From NCBI GenBank assembly GCA_030744725.1, contig JASLPZ010000001.1, positions 23,411 through 87,410 on the forward strand: a stretch of 64,000 nt of DNA, written 5' to 3'. How positions within the stretch are numbered: position 1 is the stretch's first letter; each line of letters starts with the position of its first letter. The notes beneath the pieces are model-generated. The model was not told where the DNA came from. It made no database searches and worked only from the letters and a program-made list of their open reading frames with translations. This stretch comes from ARS98 sp030744725. Its GTDB lineage: Bacteria; Planctomycetota; Planctomycetia; Pirellulales; Pirellulaceae. Below are positions 49,199 to 58,091 of the stretch, one piece after another. Both the position numbers and the translations under genes were made by a program.

Positions 49199-49246
49199 TG
49201 AGGTGCGTGGTCGAGTCTATTTCGGCAGCGCCGTAAGAAACCCACT

Positions 49247-49344
49247 GTTGTGGCACGATCTCCTGACCGAGCCACGGTGGCGAATCACGACTCACCGACT
49301 GAACTTTCTCCTTACATGGGCCGGTCGGAAGACCGGCCCACAAC
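49247..49344. repeat. Dispersed double-hairpin repeat (family A, copy 3)
   Basis: Matches 47601-47700 in layout: a decayed first stem (GTGGCACGATC with mismatches), the GGCGAATCACGACTCACCGA spacer, and an intact second stem GGGCCGGTC/GACCGGCCC. It lies just after the DUF4038 gene. The rest of the 289-base gap to the caspase-like gene shows nothing else. Confidence 0.75.
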
Positions 49345-49487
49345 GTGTTGCAGAAGCCAATGCATGAAAGGAGAGGGGGGGCCGTCTTGACCGCCTCGCT
49401 GCCGCTGACTGTGTACAGCTAGTTGGTCCCGTGGATATAATGTCAGCCAGTCGTGTTGTTTCCCTTTCCCACCCGCAGGTGTCTTCC

Positions 49488-51125
49488 ATGAAACACACTT
49501 TATTGGCGATTGCCGGCCTTTTGGCTGTGTTGAGCATCGATCAAATGTCGCTTGCCACGGATCATTTTCTCACAATTGGCGGCGGTTACTCACCGACAGG
49601 GAACCAGATTTCGCTCGAGAAAAATGTACAGCTCTATCAGAAGATGCTCGACGAGACTTATCCCGACAAGGTTGCGCACGACATCTATTTCAGCGACGGC
49701 GACGACGCCGGTCGCGACCTGCAGCATCACGACCCCACCGTCGAAATCCCTCGGGCACAGCTGCTGTTGGCTCGCATCTTCCAACAGACGAAGTACCAAG
49801 ATCTGCAGTACCGCTCGCACGAAATCACCGGTGTGCGAGGCGGGGCGAGCAAAGACAATATCGAGAAGTGGTTCAGCGACGTCGGCGCGAAGTTGACTGC
49901 CGGCGACCGGTTGTTCATCTACATCACCGCGCATGGTGGTCGGGCCAGCGATAAGAAAACGCCCCACAACACAGGACTGTTTTTGTGGAATTCGGAGCGT
50001 TGCCAGATGAGCGAATTCACCAAGTTCTTGGACAGGATCCCGGACGACGTTCCCGTCGTTGCCGTTATGGTGCAGTGCTTTTCGGGCGGCTTTGCCGACA
50101 TGGTCTTCAATGAAGGCGACGCCAAGAAGGGACTTTCCACCGCGCCGCGTTGCGGCTTTTTCGCCACGGTGCACGATCGTGTTGCTGCCGGCTGCACAGC
50201 GGATATTAACGAGGAAGACTATCACGAATACAGCAGCTACTTTTGGGCCGCCATCCGTGGTCGCACGCGAACCGACAAACCGATCGAATCGCCCGACTAT
50301 GACAAAGATGGCGTGGTGTCGCTCGCAGAGGCTCACGCCTACGTCTTGTTGACCTCGACAACCATCGACATCCCAACCAAGACGTCCGACGCCTTTCTCC
50401 GACAGTACAGCAAGCTGCCACCTAAACCCGCATCGAAAGCATCACCAAACAAGAACAAGAAAGAGAAATCGGGTTCGCCAAATAAATCGTCTGACAAGGG
50501 TGAGCGCCCAGAGGCTGAAGCAGCTTCGTCGGAACAAGCTCGCGACGAGTTGCCTGAGACGGACGAGCGGCCGGCAGCGGAACTGTTGTCCGCGGACAGC
50601 AACTACACGCTGTTGCTGAAGCTTGCCACGTCGGCCGACTCTGCAGTCCTGGAAGGGCTGTCAGCGCAGTTGGAGCTGGCTGGCGCGCGTCGTGCCCAGG
50701 CAGTTCGCGATCTGGCTAAGCAGATTCAGGACGAGAAGAAAAAGCTCGATGGGCAACATCGCAAGCAATCGTCGGAATTGAAGAAGATCGCCGGGGAGAT
50801 TGGCAGATCGGTAAAGAATCGCTGGCCGGAGTTCGCCAACCGATGGCACCCAAAGGTGAATGAATTCCTGGAGAAGGACGGAGTGAAACTTGTGAAGCAG
50901 ATCGAATCGCATCCCAAATACGCGCGATTCGAGGAGTTGCGTACGCAAATCCAGCAGCTTTCGGATCAGCGGTTCGACTTGGATCGCCGCTGGGTGAAAT
51001 GCCAGCGTCTTCTGCGCTCGCTGGAATACGTCGCCTTGGCTGAGAATCTGAGCGAGGTTGCCTCTCCGGAAGTCCAACAGCGCTACCAGCAACTTGTCGA
51101 AGCAGAGTCCTGCACACTGAACTAG
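49488..51125 (+). CDS. Secreted caspase-like (clan CD) cysteine protease with EF-hand loop and coiled-coil C-terminus
   Basis: 545 residues; signal peptide about 1-24; AGGTG 8 bases before the ATG at 49488. The His of the dyad is in RLFIYITAHGGRAS (His149) and the Cys in VVAVMVQCFSGGFAD (Cys197), the classic caspase/legumain spacing. A calcium-loop DYDKDGVVSLAEAHAY follows at about 270. Residues ~310-370 are low-complexity Lys/Ser/Pro/Glu, and the rest (390-540) is a charged coiled coil. Target proteins unknown. Compared with cytoplasmic metacaspases, export is unusual. It sits between two PSD1-DUF1501 pairs. Confidence 0.8.
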   Translation: MKHTLLAIAGLLAVLSIDQMSLATDHFLTIGGGYSPTGNQISLEKNVQLYQKMLDETYPDKVAHDIYFSDGDDAGRDLQHHDPTVEIPRAQLLLARIFQQTKYQDLQYRSHEITGVRGGASKDNIEKWFSDVGAKLTAGDRLFIYITAHGGRASDKKTPHNTGLFLWNSERCQMSEFTKFLDRIPDDVPVVAVMVQCFSGGFADMVFNEGDAKKGLSTAPRCGFFATVHDRVAAGCTADINEEDYHEYSSYFWAAIRGRTRTDKPIESPDYDKDGVVSLAEAHAYVLLTSTTIDIPTKTSDAFLRQYSKLPPKPASKASPNKNKKEKSGSPNKSSDKGERPEAEAASSEQARDELPETDERPAAELLSADSNYTLLLKLATSADSAVLEGLSAQLELAGARRAQAVRDLAKQIQDEKKKLDGQHRKQSSELKKIAGEIGRSVKNRWPEFANRWHPKVNEFLEKDGVKLVKQIESHPKYARFEELRTQIQQLSDQRFDLDRRWVKCQRLLRSLEYVALAENLSEVASPEVQQRYQQLVEAESCTLN

Positions 51126-51156
51126 ACTAGGTACCTCAAGTCGATTGACTTTGTAA

Positions 51157-51176
51157 GATGGTCTTCCCAGACCATC
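51157..51176. terminator. Perfect hairpin between convergent genes
   Basis: GATGGTCT (51157-51164) pairs perfectly with AGACCATC (51169-51176), loop TCCC. It lies in the 60-base gap between the ends of the caspase-like gene and the minus-strand membrane protein, so it could end transcription from both sides. The TCCC loop is shared with repeat family A, so it may be a relative of that repeat. No T tract. Confidence 0.45.
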
Positions 51177-51185
51177 GTGCCGACG

Positions 51186-51590
51186 TCAACTCTGCACCTC
51201 TCGATGCAATAACGAGTAGTATCGGAACCGTCCCGGCATGTGAGAACCTACCGACGCAATGATAATCACGGCGGACAGGATCGCCACACGGTAATCCCAT
51301 AGTAAGGGAACGATTCCCAGAAGTACCAACTTAAGAAGAACAGCAACGCCGCGACCTTGGTAGAACCAGCGGCAACTTGGATAGGCTTCGATCACAATCA
51401 GACCGATACCTGTAGCGATCGAGAGGTAGAGCCAGATCAGAAGTCGTTCCGCGGCGACATCGAACACGTGTCCACCAAACAAGATCCCCGTCACTCCGAT
51501 GTGGATAGTTCGAAAGGCCATGTTCCAGGCCCGCGCGTAGGGGAGAACTCGTGGTTGATCAGGAACCAGGATGTTAACCAGGGTCTTCAC
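51186..51590 (-). CDS. Small membrane protein with four helices, function unknown
   Basis: 134 residues. Hydrophobic segments are at about 25-45, 48-67, 84-98 and 102-115. The loop between the second and third contains EAYPSCRWFYQGRGV. I do not recognise a named family; proteins of this size and pattern occur next to exported planctomycete genes. It lies 21 bases upstream of the stop of the convergent-strand DUF1501 gene, i.e. downstream of it in the minus-strand group, so it may be the last gene of that operon. Confidence 0.65.
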   Translation of the reverse strand: MKTLVNILVPDQPRVLPYARAWNMAFRTIHIGVTGILFGGHVFDVAAERLLIWLYLSIATGIGLIVIEAYPSCRWFYQGRGVAVLLKLVLLGIVPLLWDYRVAILSAVIIIASVGSHMPGRFRYYSLLHREVQS

Positions 51591-51611
51591 AAGGGAGTGC
51601 TGAGCTCCTTC

Positions 51612-52997
51612 TCAGGCGATGATGTCGCGTGCCACGCGGCCGGCTACGTTGGTTAGACGGAAGTCGCGACCGGCGTAACGGTAAGTCAGTTTGGTATGGT
51701 CGAGACCCAGCAAGTGGAGCGTCGTCGCGTGCAAGTCATGAATATGAAACTTGTCCACGGCAGCCGCAATACCAAAATCGTCCGTCGCACCGTACCGCAT
51801 TCCACCTTTGACGCCACCACCTGCCATCCACATCGAGAATCCAGTGGCGTTATGATCTCTACCGTCGTCATTTCGGACCGCTGGCGTGCGTCCGAACTCT
51901 CCGCCCCACATCACGATAGTATCTTTCAACATGTCACGTTGCTTGAGATCTGTCAGCAATGCGGCTATCGGCTGATCTGTTGCAAGGCAGTTTTTACCCA
52001 GCCGATCACGCAAGCTTTTGTGCTGATCCCAGCCTTCGTGAGTCAATTCGATGTACCGCACACCGGCTTCCACGAAACGACGCGCCATCAGGCACTGACG
52101 TCCAAAGTCGTCCGTTGCGTTTTCGCCAACACCGTAAAGCTTGAATGTTTCCGGCGTTTCTTCGGACAAGTCCATCAGTTTTGGAATCGACGTCTGCATT
52201 CGAAAGCCCAGTTCATAGGACTCGATGACGCCATCCAGTTGCGAGTTGGTAGGATTGCGCCGGGACGCGTTTCGGTTCATCGACTGTAACAGACTCACTT
52301 GCTTGCGTTGCAGGTCGACAGAATACCCTGGATTCTTGATGTTGCCGATCCGGGCATCTTTAAGCGCTTGCCCTGGCTGGCCAATACGTGTTCCCTGGTA
52401 GACGGCCGGCAAGAACGAACTGCCGTAGTTTTGAGCGCCACCGAGTCGAGCAGGTGGTTTGATCGTTATGAAACCTGGAAGCTCTTGGCTCTCCGTGCCC
52501 AGACCATAAAGCACCCAAGCTCCGACCGAAGGTCGCACGAATTGAAAACTCCCTGTGTGTAATTGGACCAAGGCCTGGGGATGGTTCGGCACGTCGGTGT
52601 GCATCGAGTTCAATAAGCACAAATCGTCGGCATGTTTACAAAGTTGTGGGTAAAGATCGGAGATCATCAAGCCACTCTCGCCGTGTTGTCGGAACTCCCA
52701 CGGCGAAGGCTTCAGCTTTCGGCCTTTTTGGTTATTCAGTCCCAAGGTATCCGCGGGAGCCTTTCCCGCGTGCGCTTTCAACATCGGTTTGTGGTCGAAT
52801 GTATCGACGTGCGACGGTCCGCCACGCATACAAAGAAAGATCACACGTTTGGCACGCGGCTCGAAGTGGGGCTCTTTTGTCGCCAGCGGGCTCTTGTATT
52901 CCTTGTCACTCGCCTCGGCTGCCAATGCCGAAAATGCCAAGTAACCAAAGCCACTTGAGGTTGTCTGGAGCATCTGTCTTCGAGATATCTTAAACAT
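51612..52997 (-). CDS. DUF1501 protein, Tat-exported sulfatase/phosphatase-fold protein
   Basis: 461 residues from the ATG at 52997 with AAAGGAAA 8 bases upstream; a start 11 codons earlier is possible. Tat-type signal MFKISRRQMLQTTSSGFGYLAF. Core motifs: RVIFLCMRGGPSHVDTFDHKPML, SVGAWVLYGLGTE, CLMARRFVEAGVRYIELTHEGWDQH, IVMWGGEFGRTPAVR, GRDHNATGFSMWMAGGGVKGG and DLHATTLHLLGLDHTKLTYRYAGRDFRLT. It is a diverged paralogue of the plus-strand gene at 45987. It is transcribed after the PSD1 gene at 53144-55633. Confidence 0.93.
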   Translation of the reverse strand: MFKISRRQMLQTTSSGFGYLAFSALAAEASDKEYKSPLATKEPHFEPRAKRVIFLCMRGGPSHVDTFDHKPMLKAHAGKAPADTLGLNNQKGRKLKPSPWEFRQHGESGLMISDLYPQLCKHADDLCLLNSMHTDVPNHPQALVQLHTGSFQFVRPSVGAWVLYGLGTESQELPGFITIKPPARLGGAQNYGSSFLPAVYQGTRIGQPGQALKDARIGNIKNPGYSVDLQRKQVSLLQSMNRNASRRNPTNSQLDGVIESYELGFRMQTSIPKLMDLSEETPETFKLYGVGENATDDFGRQCLMARRFVEAGVRYIELTHEGWDQHKSLRDRLGKNCLATDQPIAALLTDLKQRDMLKDTIVMWGGEFGRTPAVRNDDGRDHNATGFSMWMAGGGVKGGMRYGATDDFGIAAAVDKFHIHDLHATTLHLLGLDHTKLTYRYAGRDFRLTNVAGRVARDIIA

Positions 52998-53094
52998 AAA
53001 AGATTTCCTTTGGTGTTGCCGTCGCGGCATGATTGTTGTTTCGTCTTGTTTGTGGAACGAATGACGACTCTTAATCCCAATGCTGCTCTATGGT

Positions 53095-53116
53095 GAAAGA
53101 CTCCCGACCCCTTTCC
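53095..53116. repeat. Dispersed repeat family E, intergenic copy
   Basis: GAAAGACTCCCGACCCCTTT at 53095-53114 shares 17 bases with the arm of the inverted repeat inside rlmKL (22088-22106). It lies in the gap between the PSD1 stop and the DUF1501 start. Confidence 0.6.
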
Positions 53117-53143
53117 GGCCAGCAAGATAGAACAGGTTGACTC

Positions 53144-55633
53144 TTAATCCAGATATCGAAATTCAGAGCAGGCAAACAACGTTTGGCAAAAACTCGTCCA
53201 CGCTGTAGCCTTTGCGGCATCGGACTTGGACTGACTTTCTGCGAGTGATTCGGTGGCATCGCGAATGAATTCCGTGGCAGCCTCAACCTCCGCCATCGTC
53301 GGTGAACGAGCCAGGGCCAACCGGTATGCCAGATCCACTCGCCCCGCGGCGTCGAACCCTTCTTCCGCCAGAACACGTCGGGCAAAATGGCCTGATTGCT
53401 CAATCACGAATGGGCTGTTCATCATGAACAGTGCCTGCGTTGGGACAGTCGTTACCTCGCGCTGCCCGAATATGATGCTGGGGTCAGGGAAGTCAAACAC
53501 TTGGAGTATTTCAGGCACGGCGCCGCGCACAATTGGCAAATAGACGCTACGTCTAATACTAGCGACTGCGAATTGGTCCGGTCGAAGGTTCCGGCCGATA
53601 TCTCCGTCCCCGATTGACTCGACAATTGAACCTTTACCAGGAGACAGGTCAAGCTCTCCGCTGGCCAACAGGATCGAGTCACGGATGGCTTCCACTTCGA
53701 GCCGTCGTTGGTTCATTCTCCAGAGCAAGTTATTGTCGGGATCGACTTCTTCGGCTTTCGTGTTCGAGACACCTGCCAACTGATACACGCGGCTATTCAT
53801 GACCGTGCGAATCAGCTGCTTGACGGACCATCCGTTCTCAACGAACTCGATGGCCAAGTTATCCAGCAGTTCAGGATGCGTGGGGCGATCGCCGGTGGCA
53901 CCGAAGTTGTTGACCGTCGCGACAATGCCACGTCCAAACAAATGCATCCAGATGCGGTTCACGGCGACTCGCGAAGTCAGCGGGTTGTGTGGGCTGGTTA
54001 TCCACTGAGCGTATTGCAGACGACCGCTGGTATCCGATTCGATCTCTGGCGCCTTCTCCGGTGTCAGGATGGTCAGAACTCCTCGCGGTATTGTGTCGCC
54101 CCGTTCGTTCGCCTCACCTCGAATTCGAAGCGCCGTGTCCGACGGGTCCGCCGCATCCTGCACAGCCATTACCAGGACCGTGGTCGCGGGGTCCGGCTTT
54201 GCTGTTTGCGCTTCGGCATTTCGCTTCGATTTCCGCATCTGCGCCTGCAATTTCTTAACTTGGGCCTCCGCGGCGGCAGTCCGCTTTACGGCCGCGTCGT
54301 TCTTACTAGCCTGTTTGCGGAGCTGTTGCAGTCGGCGCTGGGCAGCTTTGAGTTGATTAGCAAGTTTCTTCGTTGTGTTGCCCTTGCGGCCGGTTGCACC
54401 GCCGGTGGCGACAGGCTCTACATCCTTGGGGCCCAATGCCAGCAGCTTTCCTTGTTGCCGATTTCCATTGAGCTTCCCAGTTCCATAAAACGTCTCGGTG
54501 CTCCGAAAGATCCCTGCCAACGAATAGTAGTCTTCATTTGGAATGGGATCGAATTTGTGGTCGTGGCAACGAGCACAGCTGACGGTGAACGCCATAAACG
54601 CTTGCGTCGTGACGTCGATCTGCTCGTCGACGACATCCATCATGAACTTCTCGCGGTTCGTTTCATTCAGCGACTTGGTTCCGATCGCCAAAACGCCCGT
54701 GGCTATGAGTTGATCATTACGTTGATCAATGTTGTCAGCGGGAAGCAGATCACCCGCGACTTGCTCGGCAATGAACCGATCAAACGGCTTATCCTTGTTG
54801 AACGACTGGATGACGTAGTCGCGATACCGCCACGCATAGGGAAAGGTGAAATTCCTTTCCATCCCGGTCGACTCGCCATAGCGAACAACGTCCAACCAAT
54901 GTCGGCCCCATCGCTCGCCGAATTGAGGCGAGTCGAGCAGACGATCGATCAGTTGTTCGAGAGCCGCCGCGGACGGATCGCCAATGAATTCGTTCACTTG
55001 CTCTGGTGTCGGCGGAAGCCCGATCAGGTCGAAGTAAACTCGTCGCACCAAGACGCGCGGGTCAGCGTCCATGTTCGGCTCGAGCCCTTTCGATTCCAAG
55101 CGAGCCAGGACGAAACGGTCGATGTCGGTCCGGGGCCAGCTCTTTTTCTCGATCTTTGGTGGCGAGGACTTTCGAATCGGACTGAAGGACCAGAACTCAC
55201 GCGCCTTTTCGATGTCGAGTTCCTTGCGAGCCACTGGCATTTTGCCTTCGCGCGGGTCGGGAGCGCCAAGCTTGATCCACTTCTCGAAGTCGGCAATTAC
55301 CGATTCAGGCAACGGCTCATCGGGGGGCATCTCGAAATCTTCAAAACGGAGGGCATTGATCAGCAAGCTTTCCTTCAAGTTGCCAGGGACGACGGCGTGT
55401 CCCGATTCGCCGCCTTTGCGCGTCGCCTCACGCGTATCAAGCAGCAATTCACCCTCTATCTCTTTCGACGTTGCCGAATGGCACTCGTAACAGTGCTTCA
55501 CAAGGACTGGCCGAATCTTCTTCTCGAAGAACTCGATGCCTTTGGCATCTGGTTCGGCGCTGCGAGTTGTTGAAACGGGACCGATCAGCAGGAAGGTACC
55601 GACAATTGCCAACGGGAGGACAGACCTATGCAT
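53144..55633 (-). CDS. PSD1 protein: planctomycete cytochrome C domain, DUF1549 and DUF1553
   Basis: 829 residues; signal peptide about 1-25. PSCyt1 has CYECH at 48-52. DUF1549 shows DIDRFVLARLESKGL, FDLIGLPPTPEQVNEF, HWLDVVRYGESTGMERNF and CARCHDHKFDPIPNEDYY. A basic coiled coil (KKLANQLKAAQRRLQQLRKQ and on, roughly 395-465) is inserted before DUF1553 (RVAVNRIWMHLFGRGIV, YQLAGVSN, RRLEVEAIRDSILLASGELD). It belongs to a different subgroup from the plus-strand PSD1 gene. The DUF1501 partner follows after about 150 bases. A 621-codon open frame on the opposite strand is a shadow. Confidence 0.93.
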   Translation of the reverse strand: MHRSVLPLAIVGTFLLIGPVSTTRSAEPDAKGIEFFEKKIRPVLVKHCYECHSATSKEIEGELLLDTREATRKGGESGHAVVPGNLKESLLINALRFEDFEMPPDEPLPESVIADFEKWIKLGAPDPREGKMPVARKELDIEKAREFWSFSPIRKSSPPKIEKKSWPRTDIDRFVLARLESKGLEPNMDADPRVLVRRVYFDLIGLPPTPEQVNEFIGDPSAAALEQLIDRLLDSPQFGERWGRHWLDVVRYGESTGMERNFTFPYAWRYRDYVIQSFNKDKPFDRFIAEQVAGDLLPADNIDQRNDQLIATGVLAIGTKSLNETNREKFMMDVVDEQIDVTTQAFMAFTVSCARCHDHKFDPIPNEDYYSLAGIFRSTETFYGTGKLNGNRQQGKLLALGPKDVEPVATGGATGRKGNTTKKLANQLKAAQRRLQQLRKQASKNDAAVKRTAAAEAQVKKLQAQMRKSKRNAEAQTAKPDPATTVLVMAVQDAADPSDTALRIRGEANERGDTIPRGVLTILTPEKAPEIESDTSGRLQYAQWITSPHNPLTSRVAVNRIWMHLFGRGIVATVNNFGATGDRPTHPELLDNLAIEFVENGWSVKQLIRTVMNSRVYQLAGVSNTKAEEVDPDNNLLWRMNQRRLEVEAIRDSILLASGELDLSPGKGSIVESIGDGDIGRNLRPDQFAVASIRRSVYLPIVRGAVPEILQVFDFPDPSIIFGQREVTTVPTQALFMMNSPFVIEQSGHFARRVLAEEGFDAAGRVDLAYRLALARSPTMAEVEAATEFIRDATESLAESQSKSDAAKATAWTSFCQTLFACSEFRYLD

Positions 55634-55986
55634 TGCGGGCTCCTGGGGGTGGAACTTGATGTTACCCCTGATTTTGGGTGGGGTCTTCAGCGGGTTTTGG
55701 ACGTATCCGCAGATAGGATGCGCTTGGAGGCGGTATTATTTGCCCCGTTCCGACAATATGGTCCGGGATCCGGTGCTCCGATTCAAGCGAGGAATCTACG
55801 GAGATCATTCGGTTCACGCTGAGCAGAGTCGCTGAGTCCCGGGCTCACTTTGCGCGTTCTTGCACATGTTGCCTTCCGCCGCCGACCTCCGAACAATTCC
55901 TCTACCGAACCTGCTCCTCTCTACCGGTGTCTCGTCCTGGCTTCCTTCTTGTCGAAAAGTCTCCGCCCTGCCAAAAGGAGTCTGTC
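55634..55986. other. 353-base divergent region, nothing recognised
   Basis: Lies between the minus-strand PSD1 gene and the plus-strand ARPP-1 gene and should hold promoters for both. I see no clear promoter hexamers, repeat or RNA. GGAG at 55977-55980 is the ribosome binding site of the ARPP-1 gene. Confidence 0.5.
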
Positions 55987-56898
55987 ATGTCTGTAGCTCT
56001 TCCGAAACTGCGCATCGGTGACCCAGTTCGCCAGGAAGCCCTCTGTGTCTTTCCGCTGTTCTCCGAACCGAACGGCAAAGTCGAATACCATCTGTCGGAT
56101 GAGGCTCTGGCAGACGAGTCGCTCCTTATTGAGGAAATCAGTGAAGGCGGGTCTGTTCCTGATCTACTGGTCGAGAACAGAGGCGACGTACGAGTTCTAT
56201 TCCTCGAAGGTGAAGAACTAATTGGTGCGAAGCAGAACCGGATTCTCAACACGTCGGTGCTGGTCGCCGCCCATACCAAGGTCAAGATTCCGGTTTCCTG
56301 TGTTGAGCGGGGGCGATGGGGCTACAGGTCTCGGTACTTTGGATCGAGTGGCTCTCATTCCCCATCGAAACTACGCCGTGCACTCAAGGCGTCGGTTAGC
56401 CGGTCAGTCAAAGAGAATCGAGGATACAGATCGGACCAAAGAGCGGTTTGGAACGAAGTCGATTGCCTCCATGCGGCGCACGACATCGATTCTAACACAG
56501 CGGCCATGTCCGACGCCTTCGACACTCATCAGGACCGGATTGCCTCCTTCAGGGAGAACGTGAGATATGTGGATGGAGCTACGGGCATGGCTGTCGCGAT
56601 CGGCGAGAATGTCGTGGCGCTCGACGTATTCGACAAACCCTCAACCTGCCAGAAGGTGTGGGACCGGATGCTCTCTGGTGTTGTCTTCGATGCGCTGGAA
56701 GCCGGTGAAACCGATCATGCTCCATCTGTCGCGGATGTCGAGCAGCTTCTAGGGACTGCCAATGATCTGCCGTGGGAGCAGACAAAATCGGTTGGAGAAG
56801 GCGAAGACTACCGTGCCGAATCCAAGCAGGGCGACCACGCTTCGGCACTTGCCTTCGAGGACACCGTAGTGCACGGCAGCGTAGTTGCGGCGGTCTAG
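55987..56898 (+). CDS. ARPP-1 family domain protein (DUF6569)
   Basis: 303 residues from the ATG at 55987 with GGAG 6 bases upstream. The stretch FPLFSEPNGKVEYHLSDEAL, VLFLEGEELIGAKQNRILNTSVLV and IPVSCVERGRWGY is the signature of the ARPP-1 domain (ARG and rhodanese-phosphatase-superfamily-associated protein). The central part is helical; the C-terminal ~40 residues are acidic and low in order. Known only as a domain linked with nucleotide/ADP-ribose signalling modules by genomic context; no enzyme activity is established. No such partner is visible next to it here. Confidence 0.8.
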   Translation: MSVALPKLRIGDPVRQEALCVFPLFSEPNGKVEYHLSDEALADESLLIEEISEGGSVPDLLVENRGDVRVLFLEGEELIGAKQNRILNTSVLVAAHTKVKIPVSCVERGRWGYRSRYFGSSGSHSPSKLRRALKASVSRSVKENRGYRSDQRAVWNEVDCLHAAHDIDSNTAAMSDAFDTHQDRIASFRENVRYVDGATGMAVAIGENVVALDVFDKPSTCQKVWDRMLSGVVFDALEAGETDHAPSVADVEQLLGTANDLPWEQTKSVGEGEDYRAESKQGDHASALAFEDTVVHGSVVAAV

Positions 56899-57024
56899 CT
56901 GCCAGGGAATGATTTCTGTTGCCCATCGGTAGCCAGTCAATCACTCTGATCTGGCCATCCACACTTAAGAAGTTCCGCATAGGGTGAGAAAAGAGAGCCA
57001 GTGAGGTTAGGGTCGGCCAATCAA

Positions 57025-57105
57025 TGGCTGATGATATTCGAAGACCCTCTTTGGTTGCGGCCAGAGGCCGCGCGGTGTCCCGAGCGTATACGGTTACGGC
57101 AGATA
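57025..57105. repeat. Dispersed repeat family D (copy 2)
   Basis: TTCGAAGACC (57037-57046) and GTTGCGGCCAGAGG (57054-57067) match the minus strand of 20784-20815. It reaches the 3' end of the convergent phosphopantetheinyl transferase gene, whose last codons may lie in repeat-derived DNA. The remainder of the 195-base gap is featureless. Confidence 0.45.
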
Positions 57106-57819
57106 CTCCCTGTAGCAGACGTTGAGGCCAGGCACAGGTGCAGCCAGCGCGCCGAAGTAATCTCCGGGTGTTGGGAGGGCGCGCACATACCATCGCGACG
57201 AGTCCTTTGACTGAACGGCGCGCCAGTCGCTCGCTGAGTCCGGACTGGTGGGTACATCGAATTCGGCTAACGGTACCGACAGCCCGTGACCACGTGCTTT
57301 GACGTAGGCCTCCTTTCGGGTCCAGCAAGCAAAAAACGCGGCTGACATTTGCTGTGGGGGCGCTGCTCGCAATTCACTCACCTCGCGAGGTGAGAAAAAC
57401 TTGGTAGCCAGTTGTTCCATCTCCTCGAGATGCCGAACTCGTTCGACATCGACGCCAATCTCATGGTCGCGGCAGAGAGCGATCAGGACTACATCTCCCG
57501 AATGTGAAGTATTGAAGAATAGAGCTTTCCTCTCCAACTCAGGTTTCCCAAAACAGTTCGCCACAATTTGCACTTCCTGAGGCCGCTTGGACAAGCAACG
57601 ACCTAGCAGCGTGCGCAGGGTTGCTCGACCAAGAACGAAGGAGAGCCGGTCCTTTTCAAAAACAAAGCGATTGGCGCGATCGATTTCGTCATCCGCAAGC
57701 AGTCCCAGCAATGCACTCTCGCGCGAGCGGTATGCCGCGACGGATGCCGACCATACATGGACATCACCCGACGGCACTTGCCGGCCATCATCATCCAGCT
57801 CATTAGGTGACTGAGGCAT
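57094..57819 (-). CDS. 4'-phosphopantetheinyl transferase, Sfp type
   Basis: 241 residues from the ATG at 57819; a TTG at 57861 would add 14 residues and neither has a ribosome binding site. DVHVWSASV at the start, LGRATLRTLLGRCL, FNTSHSGDVVLIAL, the magnesium-binding IGVDVERVRHLEEM (two acidic residues) and FFACWTRKEAYVKARGHGLSVPL are complete. It activates acyl or peptidyl carrier proteins by adding phosphopantetheine from CoA. No carrier protein or synthase is in this window, so the partner is elsewhere. Confidence 0.92.
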   Translation of the reverse strand: MPQSPNELDDDGRQVPSGDVHVWSASVAAYRSRESALLGLLADDEIDRANRFVFEKDRLSFVLGRATLRTLLGRCLSKRPQEVQIVANCFGKPELERKALFFNTSHSGDVVLIALCRDHEIGVDVERVRHLEEMEQLATKFFSPREVSELRAAPPQQMSAAFFACWTRKEAYVKARGHGLSVPLAEFDVPTSPDSASDWRAVQSKDSSRWYVRALPTPGDYFGALAAPVPGLNVCYREYLP

Positions 57820-58091
57820 GTCAGTTGACAAACTGCATTGTTGTGATTCGACCAGAGACAAAGCCTAGCATAGGCCCGAATAGGTCTCATCAATCATTCA
57901 AGAAGGATGGAGTTCGGCCAATTTCGCGAGCGATGACGCCACGTTTCACGAGTTAGTTGCTATGATGAACCTCGACTGTTGGGACGAAACCATGGTCGAT
58001 GCGATTCGGCGGCCTAAGGAAGAATGAGAACCGATCGCTTGGTACAATGCAACTCGTTACTCATCGGAAACCGATCTAAACCTGCGAACGA

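Noticed and set aside
53708..55573. 621-codon open frame on the plus strand opposite the PSD1 gene
   Set aside because: It is antisense to a well-conserved gene, has no family resemblance and low-quality composition; long shadows are common at this GC content.
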